33,270 nucleotides of DNA from Bacillota bacterium (GCA_012728375.1 JAAYFF010000052.1:1-33270); one strand, 5' to 3'. Positions 8,001-15,722 are shown, counted from the first letter of the stretch. Translations and numbers: made by a program. Notes: generated by a model from the letters alone, not told the origin.

Positions 8001-8669
8001 GGTTAATCCGGAAATAAGCTCCAGGGACCGCTGGCTCTCAGGATCAAAATAGCGCAGGGATTCCACTTCCTCATCAAAAAAGGAGATGCGTACCGGCCAT
8101 GGTGTGTGGTAAGGGAAAATATCTACAATATCTCCCCTGACCCCAAAAGAACCTTCAGTTTCCACCAGGTCGCATCTTTCATAGCCCATTTCAACTAATT
8201 TTTGTAAGAAAGCTTCCCGCTCTATCCTAATATCCGGCTGAAGTTTAATAAAGCTTGCCTTCCAGATCTTGGCCGGAAGCAGTTTGCCGAGCAAAGCAGC
8301 AACAGGCGCGACAACAAGAATTTTTTTCCCCAAAGCCAACCTTTCCAGAACTTTAATCCGCTGTTGGGGAATCTCCTTGCTTGTGGTCAGAATTTCTCCG
8401 GCATAAAAAAAATCCCTTGCCGGAAAAAGAAAAGTTTCCCCTGCGGGAAGAAAGCCGCTGATTTCCTCATAAATTTTTTCAGCACGGGACATATCTGCAG
8501 TGAGCACCAGCGAGGCAGAAGGCGAGGAAGCGTAGAGGGCAGCAATAAAAAAACTTCGCTGCGATCCTTCCATCCCCGTTACCAATCGAACGCTGGGGCC
8601 GGAAAGGGATTTTTGCAAAGCGAGGAAAGAAGGATCGTCATGCCATTTTTTTAGCAAGTAATGAGGCAA
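5031..8669 (-). CDS. mfd: Transcription-repair coupling factor Mfd
   Basis: A 1212-residue, full-length Mfd, the translocase that removes stalled RNA polymerase at DNA lesions and recruits UvrA. Visible parts: UvrB-homology N-terminus (about 1-350); CarD-like RNA-polymerase-interaction domain at about 540-605 (LKTGDLVVHEQHGIGRY...); SF2 translocase with Walker A GDVGYGKTE near 697, DEEH near 797, SMTATPIPRT near 820 and motif VI QLRGRVGRS near 968; and the C-terminal TRCF domain. The start is TTG, with GGGGAGG eleven bases upstream; no in-frame ATG occurs until residue 33. It follows fin as in Bacillus (prs-ctc-pth-fin-mfd). SpoVT, which follows mfd there, is replaced here by surface-protein genes. 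Confidence 0.97.
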   Translation of the reverse strand: MPHYLLKKWHDDPSFLALQKSLSGPSVRLVTGMEGSQRSFFIAALYASSPSASLVLTADMSRAEKIYEEISGFLPAGETFLFPARDFFYAGEILTTSKEIPQQRIKVLERLALGKKILVVAPVAALLGKLLPAKIWKASFIKLQPDIRIEREAFLQKLVEMGYERCDLVETEGSFGVRGDIVDIFPYHTPWPVRISFFDEEVESLRYFDPESQRSLELISGLTVFPAQEVILTSEAINRGKAALLKEFGEIAAQLQGKGQEEAADRLRARVEERFVKLENEGQCEGLEQYISYFYPETAGLLDYFPEEGTLFWDEPDSTLAAAESLQKEIHEYRAGLLLQGEILPGQVEVSLDIKEIFENAALNILALTTFSRRLPLVRVTGTVNIPARPVPSFMGRLELFKEEVRGWWDEGYEIFIMCEGEERAKEIERLLKDHDFPVCFAGKRGEDLLKLATTEMEAALEQNPEQKQKEKKKRLSVVLPRERARLQRRVDKRLMIIKGNLERGFLFPSLNLVVLVDKEIIPGRRKQKTWTRTRGKGALRDFQELKTGDLVVHEQHGIGRYMGMRTLDVDGVTRDYLYIKYAGEDRLYLPVEQMDLLQRYTGGEGSAPRIHSLGGQEWARVKNRVKASVQELARELLSLYAAREATKGFAFSPDHVWQKDFEDRFPYEETPDQLRAIEEVKRDMEKPIPMDRLLCGDVGYGKTEVALRAAFKAVMDGKQVAFLVPTTILAQQHYENFMERFKGFPVKIDLLSRFRSPKEQREVIKALKAGVVDIVIGTHRLISKDISFHDLGLLIIDEEHRFGVRQKEKLKMMRQDVDVLSMTATPIPRTMHMALSGARDLSVIDTPPENRYPVQTYVVEYSHNMIKEAIQRELNRGGQVYFIYNRIQTIEKWAQKLQELLPEARIAVGHGQMPEHKLEKIMHEFMQGKYDILLCTTIVEAGLDIPNVNTMVVYDADFFGLAQLYQLRGRVGRSNRLAYCYLTYRKDKVMTEDAVKRLQAIKEFTQLGSGFKIALRDMEIRGAGNILGPEQHGFMMAVGYELYCSLLEQAIETMKGKSEPVTVKEAAPRIDLQVNAFLPSSYVPNQQQKIELYRRIATLESKEELKDMISELRDRYGRLQPPVENLILVMRLKQLAREKGIDSIEQQKEQILVRFRADKNIETKQLWGLVSRYRRNISLHAGKQISLRLKSLPREEKQYLKFIIKVLEEVS

Positions 8670-8763
8670 TATTCAAAAAACCTCCCCTGTAAAAATAAAT
8701 CCTCCAGCGAAACAAACTGGTGGACGAGGTTAAATTTCCTGCAATATGTGTTTTTTTTCACAA

Positions 8764-8985
8764 TCAAAAAACAGAACTCTCTTCCCCTTCCGGAAAAATT
8801 TTATCGGAAAAGCAATGAGAGCAAATTGTATACAGAAGCAAACCCTGTTTCTCATTATACTTAATTATATCTTCCTTCTCCTGGAGCGTCAACGCATTTA
8901 GCCCCAATTTTTCAGGGTCAACTTCCTTAATCTCCACAGTTTCCTGGGGAAGCCCGCAAATATCACAGATATAAGTAACTTTCAA
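8764..8985 (-). CDS. fin: Anti-sigma-F factor Fin
   Basis: A 73-residue homologue of Fin (YabK), a small forespore protein that inhibits sigma-F to help the switch to sigma-G. Two CxxC pairs, CDIC near the N-terminus and CSHC near residue 57, form a zinc-ribbon-like site as expected for the family. I choose the TTG at 8985 and not the GTG at 8994: AAGGGGTG then becomes the ribosome site with six bases of spacing, and the first Cys falls six residues after the start, as I recall it in B. subtilis Fin. Its position between pth and mfd is the conserved Bacillus order. A promoter candidate at 9068-9096, just after the pth terminator, probably drives fin-mfd; no clear sigma-F site was seen. Confidence 0.88.
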   Translation of the reverse strand: MKVTYICDICGLPQETVEIKEVDPEKLGLNALTLQEKEDIIKYNEKQGLLLYTICSHCFSDKIFPEGEESSVF

Positions 8986-9067
8986 TCTTTGCACCCCTTA
9001 TGCGTACCCGGCTTGGAAAGCATTCGTGCGGCACCTGTATAATATATTCTGGCAGCGGCTGAAGAAA

Positions 9068-9096
9068 ATTATACCGGTTGGTCGCCGAAAAGACAA
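9068..9096 (-). promoter_or_regulatory. Sigma-A-type promoter for fin-mfd
   Basis: TTGTCT (9091-9096) and a perfect TATAAT (9068-9073) are separated by exactly 17 bases on the minus strand. The -35 element begins in the last bases of the U-tract of the pth terminator, so termination and initiation elements are interlocked. The predicted start is about 75 bases before fin. Confidence 0.55.
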
Positions 9097-9121
9097 AAAA
9101 AAGAGGCTCCTTTGCAGCCCC
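9095..9121 (-). terminator. Rho-independent terminator after pth
   Basis: On the minus strand GGGGCT (9116-9121) pairs with AGCCTC (9103-9108) around a 7-base loop. Eight uninterrupted Us follow (9095-9102). It starts six bases after the pth stop and separates prs-rplY-pth from fin-mfd. Confidence 0.8.
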
Positions 9122-9127
9122 TTCTTT

Positions 9128-9718
9128 TCAGGGATTTTTGCCATTAAATCTGTTCATGGCTTCCCCAATACCTTTATGGATAAAAATCTCCGCAGCATCT
9201 GCCGCAGCGCGCACGGCCTTCAGAATTAAAGGCTTTTCATCCGGTTTAAAGGGAGAAAGAACATAAGAAATAACCTGCTGCTCCCTGACTTCCGTGCTTT
9301 CCTGCCCTTCGTTCCTTCCGATACCAAGACGCAGGCGGGGAAATCGTTCACTTCCGAGATGGGCAATAATCGAGCTAACCCCCTTGTGCCCTCCGCTTCC
9401 GCCGGCGGGGCGTAGGCGTATTTTCCCCGTGGGAAGATCCATATCATCGTAAATGATGAGCAAATTTTCCCGGGCAATGGAAAAATAGCGAAGGAGTCCG
9501 GCTACTGCGACGCCGCTTCTATTCATAAATGTCAGGGGCTTGGCCAGTATCAAGCTCGTCCCTGCCAGGGCAGTCCGGACATAACAGGCTTCAAACCCAA
9601 CGTTATTCAGGCTGCTTCCGCACCGGGAGGCCAGCTCATCAATAACCAGAAAACCGGCATTGTGCCGGGTATACACATATTCTGGACCCGGATTCCCCAG
9701 ACCGACCAATAAAAACAT
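9128..9718 (-). CDS. pth: Peptidyl-tRNA hydrolase
   Basis: A 196-residue Pth that cleaves peptidyl-tRNA dropped from ribosomes, recycling tRNA. The family signature is complete: GLGNPG at 6-11 with Asn9; the catalytic His19 in TRHNAG; FMNRSG with Asn66; YDDMDLP at 90-96 supplying the acidic partner; and a GGSGGHKG segment near 104-111. Length is normal. The ATG has GGAGG eight bases upstream. It lies downstream of rplY and immediately before a terminator, in the conserved Bacillus order. Confidence 0.97.
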   Translation of the reverse strand: MFLLVGLGNPGPEYVYTRHNAGFLVIDELASRCGSSLNNVGFEACYVRTALAGTSLILAKPLTFMNRSGVAVAGLLRYFSIARENLLIIYDDMDLPTGKIRLRPAGGSGGHKGVSSIIAHLGSERFPRLRLGIGRNEGQESTEVREQQVISYVLSPFKPDEKPLILKAVRAAADAAEIFIHKGIGEAMNRFNGKNP

Positions 9719-9780
9719 GGATAAACCTCCATTGCCGTTTTTTCCGACCGGCGGCCTCTGCCCTGGCAGTGACTGTAAGA

Positions 9781-10422
9781 TTATTCTTCTCCTTCTTTTT
9801 CCGGCTGTTCAGCTGCTTCACCGGCATCTTCCGCTTCCGCGGGCACTTCTTCCACTTGGGAAGTTATCACCGAGGCAATAATCATATCGGCTTCTTCTAC
9901 CAGCTCCACCCCTTCAGGCAGATTTAAAGAAGCAACTGTAAGGACATCGCCAACTTTCATTTCTTCAACAGGGACATCAATAAAATTGGGAATATCGCTT
10001 GGAAGACATTTGACCGCAATCTCCCTGAGCTGGATTTGGAAAACCCCGCCGTCTTTAATACCTTCCGGCTCTCCGATAAAATTCAGCGGCACTGACACCT
10101 CCAGCTTTTCATCCAGAGAAATACGGAGGAAGTCAACATGCAGAAGTAAATCTTTCTGCACCGGATGCCTGTGCAAATCTTTGATCATCACCGTCTCAAC
10201 GGATGACCCATTTCCTCCCTTTATCTGAAGGTCCAGGATAACGTTGCTACCAGCTGAAGCAGCAAGAACCTTCCTCAGAGATTGCCCACTTAAGAATACT
10301 GATACAGCATCAGCTTTACGGCCGTAGATTACAGCGGGGACATACCCCTTTTCCCTCAGCTTTTTTTTACTTCCCTTCGACTCTTTAATTCTAGGCAATG
10401 CTTCAATTTTTACTCGTTCCAT
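9781..10422 (-). CDS. rplY: Ribosomal protein bL25 (Ctc/TL5 type)
   Basis: A 213-residue long-form bL25, which binds 5S rRNA in the large subunit. The N-terminal 5S-binding domain (about 1-90: MERVKIEALPR, GYVPAVIYG, then the HRHPVQKDLLLHVDF segment) is followed by the TL5/Ctc beta-domain and an acidic Glu/Ala-rich tail. I choose the ATG at 10422 because MERVKIEA is the usual family start. A GTG ten codons upstream sits inside the GAGGAGGTG ribosome site and cannot use it. That leaves 27 bases between ribosome site and ATG, 14 of which can fold into a GC-rich hairpin (10427-10440). In Bacillus the homologue is stress-induced; no sigma-B site was evident here. Confidence 0.93.
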   Translation of the reverse strand: MERVKIEALPRIKESKGSKKKLREKGYVPAVIYGRKADAVSVFLSGQSLRKVLAASAGSNVILDLQIKGGNGSSVETVMIKDLHRHPVQKDLLLHVDFLRISLDEKLEVSVPLNFIGEPEGIKDGGVFQIQLREIAVKCLPSDIPNFIDVPVEEMKVGDVLTVASLNLPEGVELVEEADMIIASVITSQVEEVPAEAEDAGEAAEQPEKEGEE

Positions 10423-10426
10423 AGAC

Positions 10427-10440
10427 GCCCGGCTCCGGGC
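10427..10440 (-). promoter_or_regulatory. GC-rich hairpin between ribosome site and start codon of rplY
   Basis: The minus-strand sequence GCCCGG-AG-CCGGGC is a perfect inverted repeat placed between GAGGAGGTG (10450-10458) and the ATG at 10422. Folding would shorten the effective spacing from 27 to about 13 bases. A role in setting rplY translation is inference. Confidence 0.5.
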
Positions 10441-10516
10441 CGGGTAAAACACCTCCTCTAAATTGGCAGATCCGGCGCTTCATCTTCCGAGCAGTTACGC
10501 GAGACGATTCCGCCGC

Positions 10517-10586
10517 CTACCTACTACCCACTACCCACTACCTACTACCCACTACCCACTACCTACTACCCACTACCCACTACCTA
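10517..10586. repeat. Heptanucleotide tandem repeat array (10 units) between prs and rplY
   Basis: Ten consecutive 7-bp units of CTACCYA (plus strand; TRGGTAG on the minus strand) occur, ordered as a 21-bp super-repeat of one CTACCTA and two CTACCCA. The array starts inside the prs stop codon (TAG at 10584-10586). A second array of the same type lies at 25277-25388. Confidence 0.95.
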
Positions 10587-11528
10587 TTCAAACAGTTCGC
10601 TTACCGACATTTCTCCATGTACGCGCTTGATAGCATCGCCGATCAGGCCTGCCACGGACAGCACGGTAATCTTTTCCATTTTAAGAGAATTTCGCAAAGG
10701 GATGGTATCGGTGACAACCAGCTCCCGGATCTCAGAATTTTGAATCCGCGTTTTCGCCGGTCCGGAAAGGACAGGGTGTGTACAGCAGGCATAGACTGAG
10801 ATGGCACCCCTTTTCAGCAGTTCTTCCGCCCCCTGGACAATAGTTCCCCCGGTGTCGATCAGATCGTCGATCATGATCGCTTCCCTTCCCTCCACATCGC
10901 CGATAATATTCATCACTTCAGCCTCATTGGGTGCGGGTCGCCTTTTATCGATAATTGCCAGAGGCATACCGAGCCGGGCTGCCAGATCCCGGGCCCTGGT
11001 TACTCCTCCCAGATCCGGAGCAACGACCACGCCCTTCTGGATCTCCTTTTTTTTCATGTAACGGGCCAGTATAGGGATACCCAGGAGGTGATCCACCGGG
11101 ATGTCAAAAAACCCCTGGATCTGCCCTGCGTGAAGATCCATGCACATGACCCTTTCCGCTCCGGCCCGGGAAATTAAATCAGCAACCAGCTTAGCCGTAA
11201 TAGGGTCGCGGGCTTTCATTTTCCGATCTTGGCGGGCATAACCGTAATAAGGGATAACCGCGTTAATTCTCCCGGCAGATGCCCTCTTAAGGGCATCAAT
11301 AAAAATAAGCAGCTCCAAAAGATGATCATTAACAGGATTACAGAGGGACTGTATAACAAAAACATCCTTTCCCCGAACGCTTTCCCCGATAGAAACAGCG
11401 GTTTCTCCATCGCTGAACCGGGTTATTTCGGAAAGTCCCAGGGGAATACCGATAAATGCAGCAACATTCTCAGCAAGATCTCTGTTTGAGGTTCCTGTAA
11501 AAATTTTTATTCCTTTTTTCGACGCCAA
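10584..11528 (-). CDS. prs: Ribose-phosphate pyrophosphokinase (PRPP synthase)
   Basis: A 314-residue class I PRPP synthase that makes PRPP from ribose-5-phosphate and ATP for purine, pyrimidine, NAD, His and Trp synthesis. Visible: the ATP-binding segment with [10 protein letters not shown] (94-103), the metal-binding [18 protein letters not shown] (131-148), the flexible catalytic loop with DKRRP near 194, and the PRPP-binding loop DDLIDTGGT (221-229). The start is TTG with AGGAGG seven bases upstream. The TAG stop falls within the heptamer repeat. It follows glmU as in Bacillus. Its product feeds the nicotinate phosphoribosyltransferase encoded nearby. Confidence 0.96.
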   Translation of the reverse strand: MASKKGIKIFTGTSNRDLAENVAAFIGIPLGLSEITRFSDGETAVSIGESVRGKDVFVIQSLCNPVNDHLLELLIFIDALKRASAGRINAVIPYYGYARQDRKMKARDPITAKLVADLISRAGAERVMCMDLHAGQIQGFFDIPVDHLLGIPILARYMKKKEIQKGVVVAPDLGGVTRARDLAARLGMPLAIIDKRRPAPNEAEVMNIIGDVEGREAIMIDDLIDTGGTIVQGAEELLKRGAISVYACCTHPVLSGPAKTRIQNSEIRELVVTDTIPLRNSLKMEKITVLSVAGLIGDAIKRVHGEMSVSELFE

Positions 11529-11618
11529 GGCTTATCCTCCTAATAATGGTTCTCCCACATCTTTTTTGGAGAAGATCACCAAAAGGTTTGATTTCTCTAC
11601 AAAGTTCATTTTTTCCTG

Positions 11619-12995
11619 CTATTTCTCTTCTTTATTTCCAAGGAATTTCCTGGCAAGGCCGTCCCTGTTCTCCTGCCTGCTGCGGGAAATAGAAAGAGCA
11701 TCAGCCGGCACATTTCTGGTGATAGTTGACCCGGCACCGATAAAAGCGCCCTTGCCAACCGTCAGGGGAGCCACCAGGTTACTGTTACAACCGATAAATG
11801 CCCCTTCTTCAATCACAGTCCGGTGTTTCTTTTTCCCGTCGTAATTGACGACAATACAACCGGCACCCATGTTTACACCTGATCCTATATTTGCGTCCCC
11901 CACATAACTGAGATGGGGAACCTTGCTTCCCCGGCCGATACTGCTGTTTTTTACTTCGACAAAATCCCCGATTTTTACCCCGGGACCAATTAGGCTCCCC
12001 GGGCGGATATTGGCGAAGGGGCCGACCTGAGCGCCCTCAGAAAGCCGGCTTTCCATGACAACGGACTGTCTGCAGACCACACCGGATTCCACCACGGTGT
12101 CCACCAGATGTGAGCCCGGCCCGAGACGGCATCCTTCTCCAACTTTCGTCTCCCCTTCAAGAATTGTCTGCGGGTATATAACTGTGTCCCTGGCCACTTC
12201 CACGCCTGCATCAATATACACGGAAGCCGGATCAATCATGGCCACGCCGGAGCGCATCAGTTTTTCATTAATCCTCCTCCGCATCACCGCTGCTGCCTCG
12301 GACAGCTGGACATGATCATTTATTCCCAGGGCAAAGCTTGGCTCCCCGGCTCGGTAGCCTTCTACCTGCAACCCCGCTCCCAGCAGCATGGGGATCAAGT
12401 CTGTCAGGTAGTATTCCCCTTTTTGAGAATTAATGGGCAAATTGGGAAGCAGCTTTTTTAACGGGCCCAGATCAAAACAATAGCTGCCCGTATTTATTTC
12501 CCGCACAGCCTTTTGTTTCTCGTCCGCATCCAGCTCTTCGACAATTTTTTCTACCCTGCCGGAGGGATCCCGGATAACCCGGCCGTATCCTGCAGGGTCT
12601 TCCAAAACCGCGGTAAGAACTGTCGCCGCGGCCTTGTTCTTACGGTGATGGGTAATGAGCCCGCCTAAAGTTGTTCCTTCCAGCAGGGGAGTATCGCCGC
12701 AAAGCACCAGAACTTCCCCCTGGTCCGGAAGGTAAGGCAATGCTTTTTGCAGGGCATGTCCCGTTCCCAACTGCCGATCCTGTCGGACATAAAGATATTT
12801 TTCCCCAAAATAGTCCCTTACCTGTTCTTCACCAAAACCGGTAACAATAACCTGTTTGTCCGTTACCTCCTGCGCGGCTGCCAAAACATGCCATAAAAGA
12901 GGTTTGCCGCATAAGCGGTGCAGGACTTTAGGCAACGAAGAGTTCATGCGCGTTCCCGCCCCTGCGGCTAAAATTACAGCCCAGGGTTTTTCCAT
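11619..12995 (-). CDS. glmU: Bifunctional UDP-GlcNAc pyrophosphorylase/GlcN-1-P acetyltransferase
   Basis: A 458-residue full-length GlmU, making UDP-N-acetylglucosamine for peptidoglycan and wall polymers. The N-terminal uridylyltransferase (1-230) has LAAGAGTRM at 9-17, PKVLH and CGDTPLL. The C-terminal left-handed beta-helix (250-450) has hexapeptide repeats, and the acetyl-CoA-site region reads VNYDGKKKHRT. The ATG lies one base after the stop of the upstream nucleotidyltransferase gene, and its ribosome site (GGGGAGGAG) is inside that gene's last codons, so the two are translationally coupled. Confidence 0.97.
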   Translation of the reverse strand: MEKPWAVILAAGAGTRMNSSLPKVLHRLCGKPLLWHVLAAAQEVTDKQVIVTGFGEEQVRDYFGEKYLYVRQDRQLGTGHALQKALPYLPDQGEVLVLCGDTPLLEGTTLGGLITHHRKNKAAATVLTAVLEDPAGYGRVIRDPSGRVEKIVEELDADEKQKAVREINTGSYCFDLGPLKKLLPNLPINSQKGEYYLTDLIPMLLGAGLQVEGYRAGEPSFALGINDHVQLSEAAAVMRRRINEKLMRSGVAMIDPASVYIDAGVEVARDTVIYPQTILEGETKVGEGCRLGPGSHLVDTVVESGVVCRQSVVMESRLSEGAQVGPFANIRPGSLIGPGVKIGDFVEVKNSSIGRGSKVPHLSYVGDANIGSGVNMGAGCIVVNYDGKKKHRTVIEEGAFIGCNSNLVAPLTVGKGAFIGAGSTITRNVPADALSISRSRQENRDGLARKFLGNKEEK

Positions 12996-12996
12996 C

Positions 12997-13773
12997 TTAT
13001 TCTCCTCCCCCCTTGTTTAAAGCATACATTTTTCGGCGAATTATTTCCAAATCCGAAGGCTTATCCACATCAAAACCTATTTCCGGGTAGGAGCTGATCA
13101 CCGCCTTGGCTTTGATCTGCAATAGGTTTGAAGCCCGTTCTTCCAGTTGGGAAAGAGATAAACGCTTCATCAGCAAGCCGAAAACAAACCCTGTCCCCAG
13201 AAGGGAAGCCATCTTAACAGGGTTTTTCCTGCATTCTAAAAATTTTTCTACACTGGGAGCTAAAGGCTCGATATGAGCGGGGTTAACCAGAAAAAGGTTT
13301 CCTCCTGTAAAAGTGCCCTCCTTCAGAATAATAAATGTCCGTTTTTCCCCCGGAAACATCTTCTCGCTTTCTTCCTTGGCAACAATAGGATAATAAAAAT
13401 CATAATCTAAAGGAAGGCACTGCCGGATAAAATCCGTGACTGAAGCGGTAGATAACAGGGGAGTATCTGAGGAGCTGATCAGCAGGTAATTTTTCGTCCC
13501 CAAAAACCTGGCGGCCAGGACCAGGTTGCCCATCAGCGAATTGCTCTCGGGAAGGATCTCCACGGGGTACTCCCCCTTTAAAAACGATAATTCTTTTTCC
13601 GGCCCCACCAGAACGATCTTGTTGATCTCGTCTATCTGCCGGAAAACATCCAGAACGGTACGGACCATTTCCTTCCCGCCTATTTTTAAAAGTGCCTTAT
13701 TGGCAACCCCTTCCTGACGGGCCAGTTCATTTTTTTCCCCACCGGCCAGAATCACACAATCAAACATTTGCAT
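12997..13773 (-). CDS. MobA-like NTP transferase domain protein
   Basis: A 258-residue nucleotidyltransferase of the MobA/GlmU-like superfamily. The N-terminus reads MQMFDCVILAGGEKNE and is followed by KALLKIGGKEMVRTVL. This gives the nucleotide-binding loop and a lysine, but not the full GxGTRM signature: AGGEKNELARQ replaces it. SSSDTPLL near residue 100 supplies the metal-binding Asp. The C-terminus (FDVDKPSDLEII) is typical of MobA-like enzymes. I place the start at 13773, with AAGG nearby; 13767 or 13797 are possible. It lies where Bacillus has purR-yabJ-spoVG, between ispE and glmU, and is coupled to glmU. The sugar or cofactor substrate cannot be told from sequence. Confidence 0.8.
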   Translation of the reverse strand: MQMFDCVILAGGEKNELARQEGVANKALLKIGGKEMVRTVLDVFRQIDEINKIVLVGPEKELSFLKGEYPVEILPESNSLMGNLVLAARFLGTKNYLLISSSDTPLLSTASVTDFIRQCLPLDYDFYYPIVAKEESEKMFPGEKRTFIILKEGTFTGGNLFLVNPAHIEPLAPSVEKFLECRKNPVKMASLLGTGFVFGLLMKRLSLSQLEERASNLLQIKAKAVISSYPEIGFDVDKPSDLEIIRRKMYALNKGGGE

Positions 13774-13813
13774 CACGCCTTTTTTGTTGCCGTGCATTAT
13801 ATGCTTTCAACAT

Positions 13814-14686
13814 CTAAGAAGTTCCTTTAGTCTCCGTTAAAATGGTACTGTAACCTTTGTCCGCCAGCTCCCGGCAAGCCTCTGCAAGCTTCTCTTCATC
13901 GTATGAAAGGGCGAAAACGGTCGGCCCGCTTCCTGACAGCAGGGCAGTGAAACCATAATTTTTTCTTAATTTCTCTTTTAAAAGCAAAATTTTATGATCA
14001 AGAGAAAAAGCTGCTTCTTCCAGGTCATTGATCAGCAAATCCGGCAATCGAGAAAGCAGGCTTTCCTCCCTTTCCTCTTCCAAAGCCTTGACAAGTTCCC
14101 TTGTTTTATTCTTCCCAGCTTGTTTACCCGGAACCAGAGCGCCGTAAACCCGGCCCGCGGAAAGCATAAGATTTGCCGGAGATACCAGCAAAACCTTTGC
14201 CCGCGGAAGCGGAGGCAGAGGCCTTATTTGTTCACCCCGGCCCGTGGCCAGGGCTGTCCCGCCGCACAAAAAAAATGAAACATCAGAGCCCAAATCCGCG
14301 GCCATCTTGAAAAGCAATTCTTTCTTCAAGGGTACGCCCCAGAGAATTTGCAGACCCTTTAAAACAGCGGCCGCATTGCTGCTTCCGCCGCCAAGTCCGG
14401 CGGCTATGGGGATCCTTTTATGGAGTCTTATTTGAACTCCTCGCCCGGGGGCATATTCCTGAAAGCAGACAGCAGCTTTAAAGGCAAGGTTTCCCTGATC
14501 CGCAGGCAGGAGGGGATGATCACAAAAAAGCTCGATTCTCCCGTCCGGCAGCTCCTCAAGGTAAAGGCTGTCGGCAAGCTCAAGTTCCTGCAAAACGGTT
14601 TCTATCTGGTGAAAACCGTCGGGTCGCCGGTAAAGGACCTCCAGGGTCAGGTTGATTTTAGCATGAGACAATAATTCAAGACCCAT
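13814..14686 (-). CDS. ispE: 4-diphosphocytidyl-2-C-methyl-D-erythritol kinase
   Basis: A 290-residue IspE, the GHMP-family kinase that phosphorylates CDP-methylerythritol in the MEP isoprenoid pathway. Visible: SHAKINLTLEVL with the catalytic Lys10, RPDGFHQIETV, the ATP loop PIAAGLGGGSSNAA (93-106), the catalytic Asp in LGSDVSFFL and the C-terminal LLSGSGPTVFAL. The ATG is one base after the preceding stop and lacks a ribosome site, so it is probably translated by coupling to the nicotinate phosphoribosyltransferase gene. In Bacillus sspF directly precedes ispE; here the phosphoribosyltransferase is inserted between them. Confidence 0.96.
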   Translation of the reverse strand: MGLELLSHAKINLTLEVLYRRPDGFHQIETVLQELELADSLYLEELPDGRIELFCDHPLLPADQGNLAFKAAVCFQEYAPGRGVQIRLHKRIPIAAGLGGGSSNAAAVLKGLQILWGVPLKKELLFKMAADLGSDVSFFLCGGTALATGRGEQIRPLPPLPRAKVLLVSPANLMLSAGRVYGALVPGKQAGKNKTRELVKALEEEREESLLSRLPDLLINDLEEAAFSLDHKILLLKEKLRKNYGFTALLSGSGPTVFALSYDEEKLAEACRELADKGYSTILTETKGTS

Positions 14687-14687
14687 T

Positions 14688-15722
14688 TTAATAATAACGC
14701 ACCAGCCGCGGGTTGGGGGTAATCCCGGGTATACGGCCTCTCTTGGCCAAAGGACGGCCGTCTATTACTTTCAAATCCATTGTCATATCAATAGGATGGG
14801 CTGAAGAAATATAACTGCCGACACCAAAGGCATCAGCACCGGCTGCGGACAAAGCGGCAATTCGTTCCGGGTTTACACCTCCCGAAACAAAAATTTTCAC
14901 CTTGTGAAAACCTTTTTGATCAAGGCGAGCCCTGATTTCCTGAACCAGGCCCTGGGTAACGCCGCCCCTTTCCCCGGGAGTATCCAGCCTCACGCCATCC
15001 AGCCGGTCCCCTAAGGCTTCCGCTACCCTGAGGGTTTCCTCAGCTTCATCCTTAAACGTATCCACTAAAATTATGCGCGGCGAACCTTCAGGCATCACCT
15101 GGTCATAAAGAAGAGCCGTCTTTACCGTATCTCCCATGATAAGAACCGCAGCATGGGGAACGGTCCCGATCGGCTCCCTGCCGAGAAGTTTAGCTCCAAG
15201 AATACAACTGCAATTATCCGCACCCCCGATAATAGACGCCCTCTCCATCACGGGCGCAACAGCCGGATGGAGATGGCGCGCCCCAAAACAATAAACGGGT
15301 TTTTGCCCGGCGGCTTTTTTACACTCCCAAGCTGCCGTAGCCCACCCGCTTGAACTGGCCAGTATTCCAAGGAGCGCTGTCTCGTACATGGCAAATTCAT
15401 CATAGGGGCCGTCAATGCGCATAACAACTTCCTTGGCCTTTATTTCCTCTCCTTCGGGCACGGCCCAGAGGGAAACCTTCTTCCCCTGCAGCAAACGAAC
15501 AGCCTCTTCGGTTCCGCAGAGTATACCGGACCTGGTGGTAAAAATTTCCGCCACCACGGGAGTATTTTCTCGGCCGGCATGAGATAAAAGTTCCCGGGTG
15601 CGTACAAAATAAAGGTCGGAAGTTGCCCCCTTAATTATTTCTTCATGGGTTGCGCTGTTAAATACTCGTCCCTCTTGTACCTTAAAGTTTTTAACATCTC
15701 TGACAGTCTTCAGCTCTTCCAT
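14688..15722 (-). CDS. pncB: Nicotinate phosphoribosyltransferase
   Basis: A 344-residue nicotinate phosphoribosyltransferase (NAD salvage: nicotinate + PRPP to NaMN), of the short form found in archaea and some Firmicutes. Visible: FVRTRELLSHAG near the N-terminus, CFGARHLHPAV carrying the family's histidine region, GTVPHAAVLIMGD, LVDTFKDEAEE, VRLDTPGERGG and the PRPP-binding FVSGGVNPERIAAL, followed by FGVGSYIS. I choose the ATG at 15722, which has GGAGGGA eight bases upstream; an upstream ATG at 15758 has no ribosome site. A C-terminal PNPRLVRYY is typical. It lies between sspF and ispE, an unusual place. Confidence 0.9.
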   Translation of the reverse strand: MEELKTVRDVKNFKVQEGRVFNSATHEEIIKGATSDLYFVRTRELLSHAGRENTPVVAEIFTTRSGILCGTEEAVRLLQGKKVSLWAVPEGEEIKAKEVVMRIDGPYDEFAMYETALLGILASSSGWATAAWECKKAAGQKPVYCFGARHLHPAVAPVMERASIIGGADNCSCILGAKLLGREPIGTVPHAAVLIMGDTVKTALLYDQVMPEGSPRIILVDTFKDEAEETLRVAEALGDRLDGVRLDTPGERGGVTQGLVQEIRARLDQKGFHKVKIFVSGGVNPERIAALSAAGADAFGVGSYISSAHPIDMTMDLKVIDGRPLAKRGRIPGITPNPRLVRYY

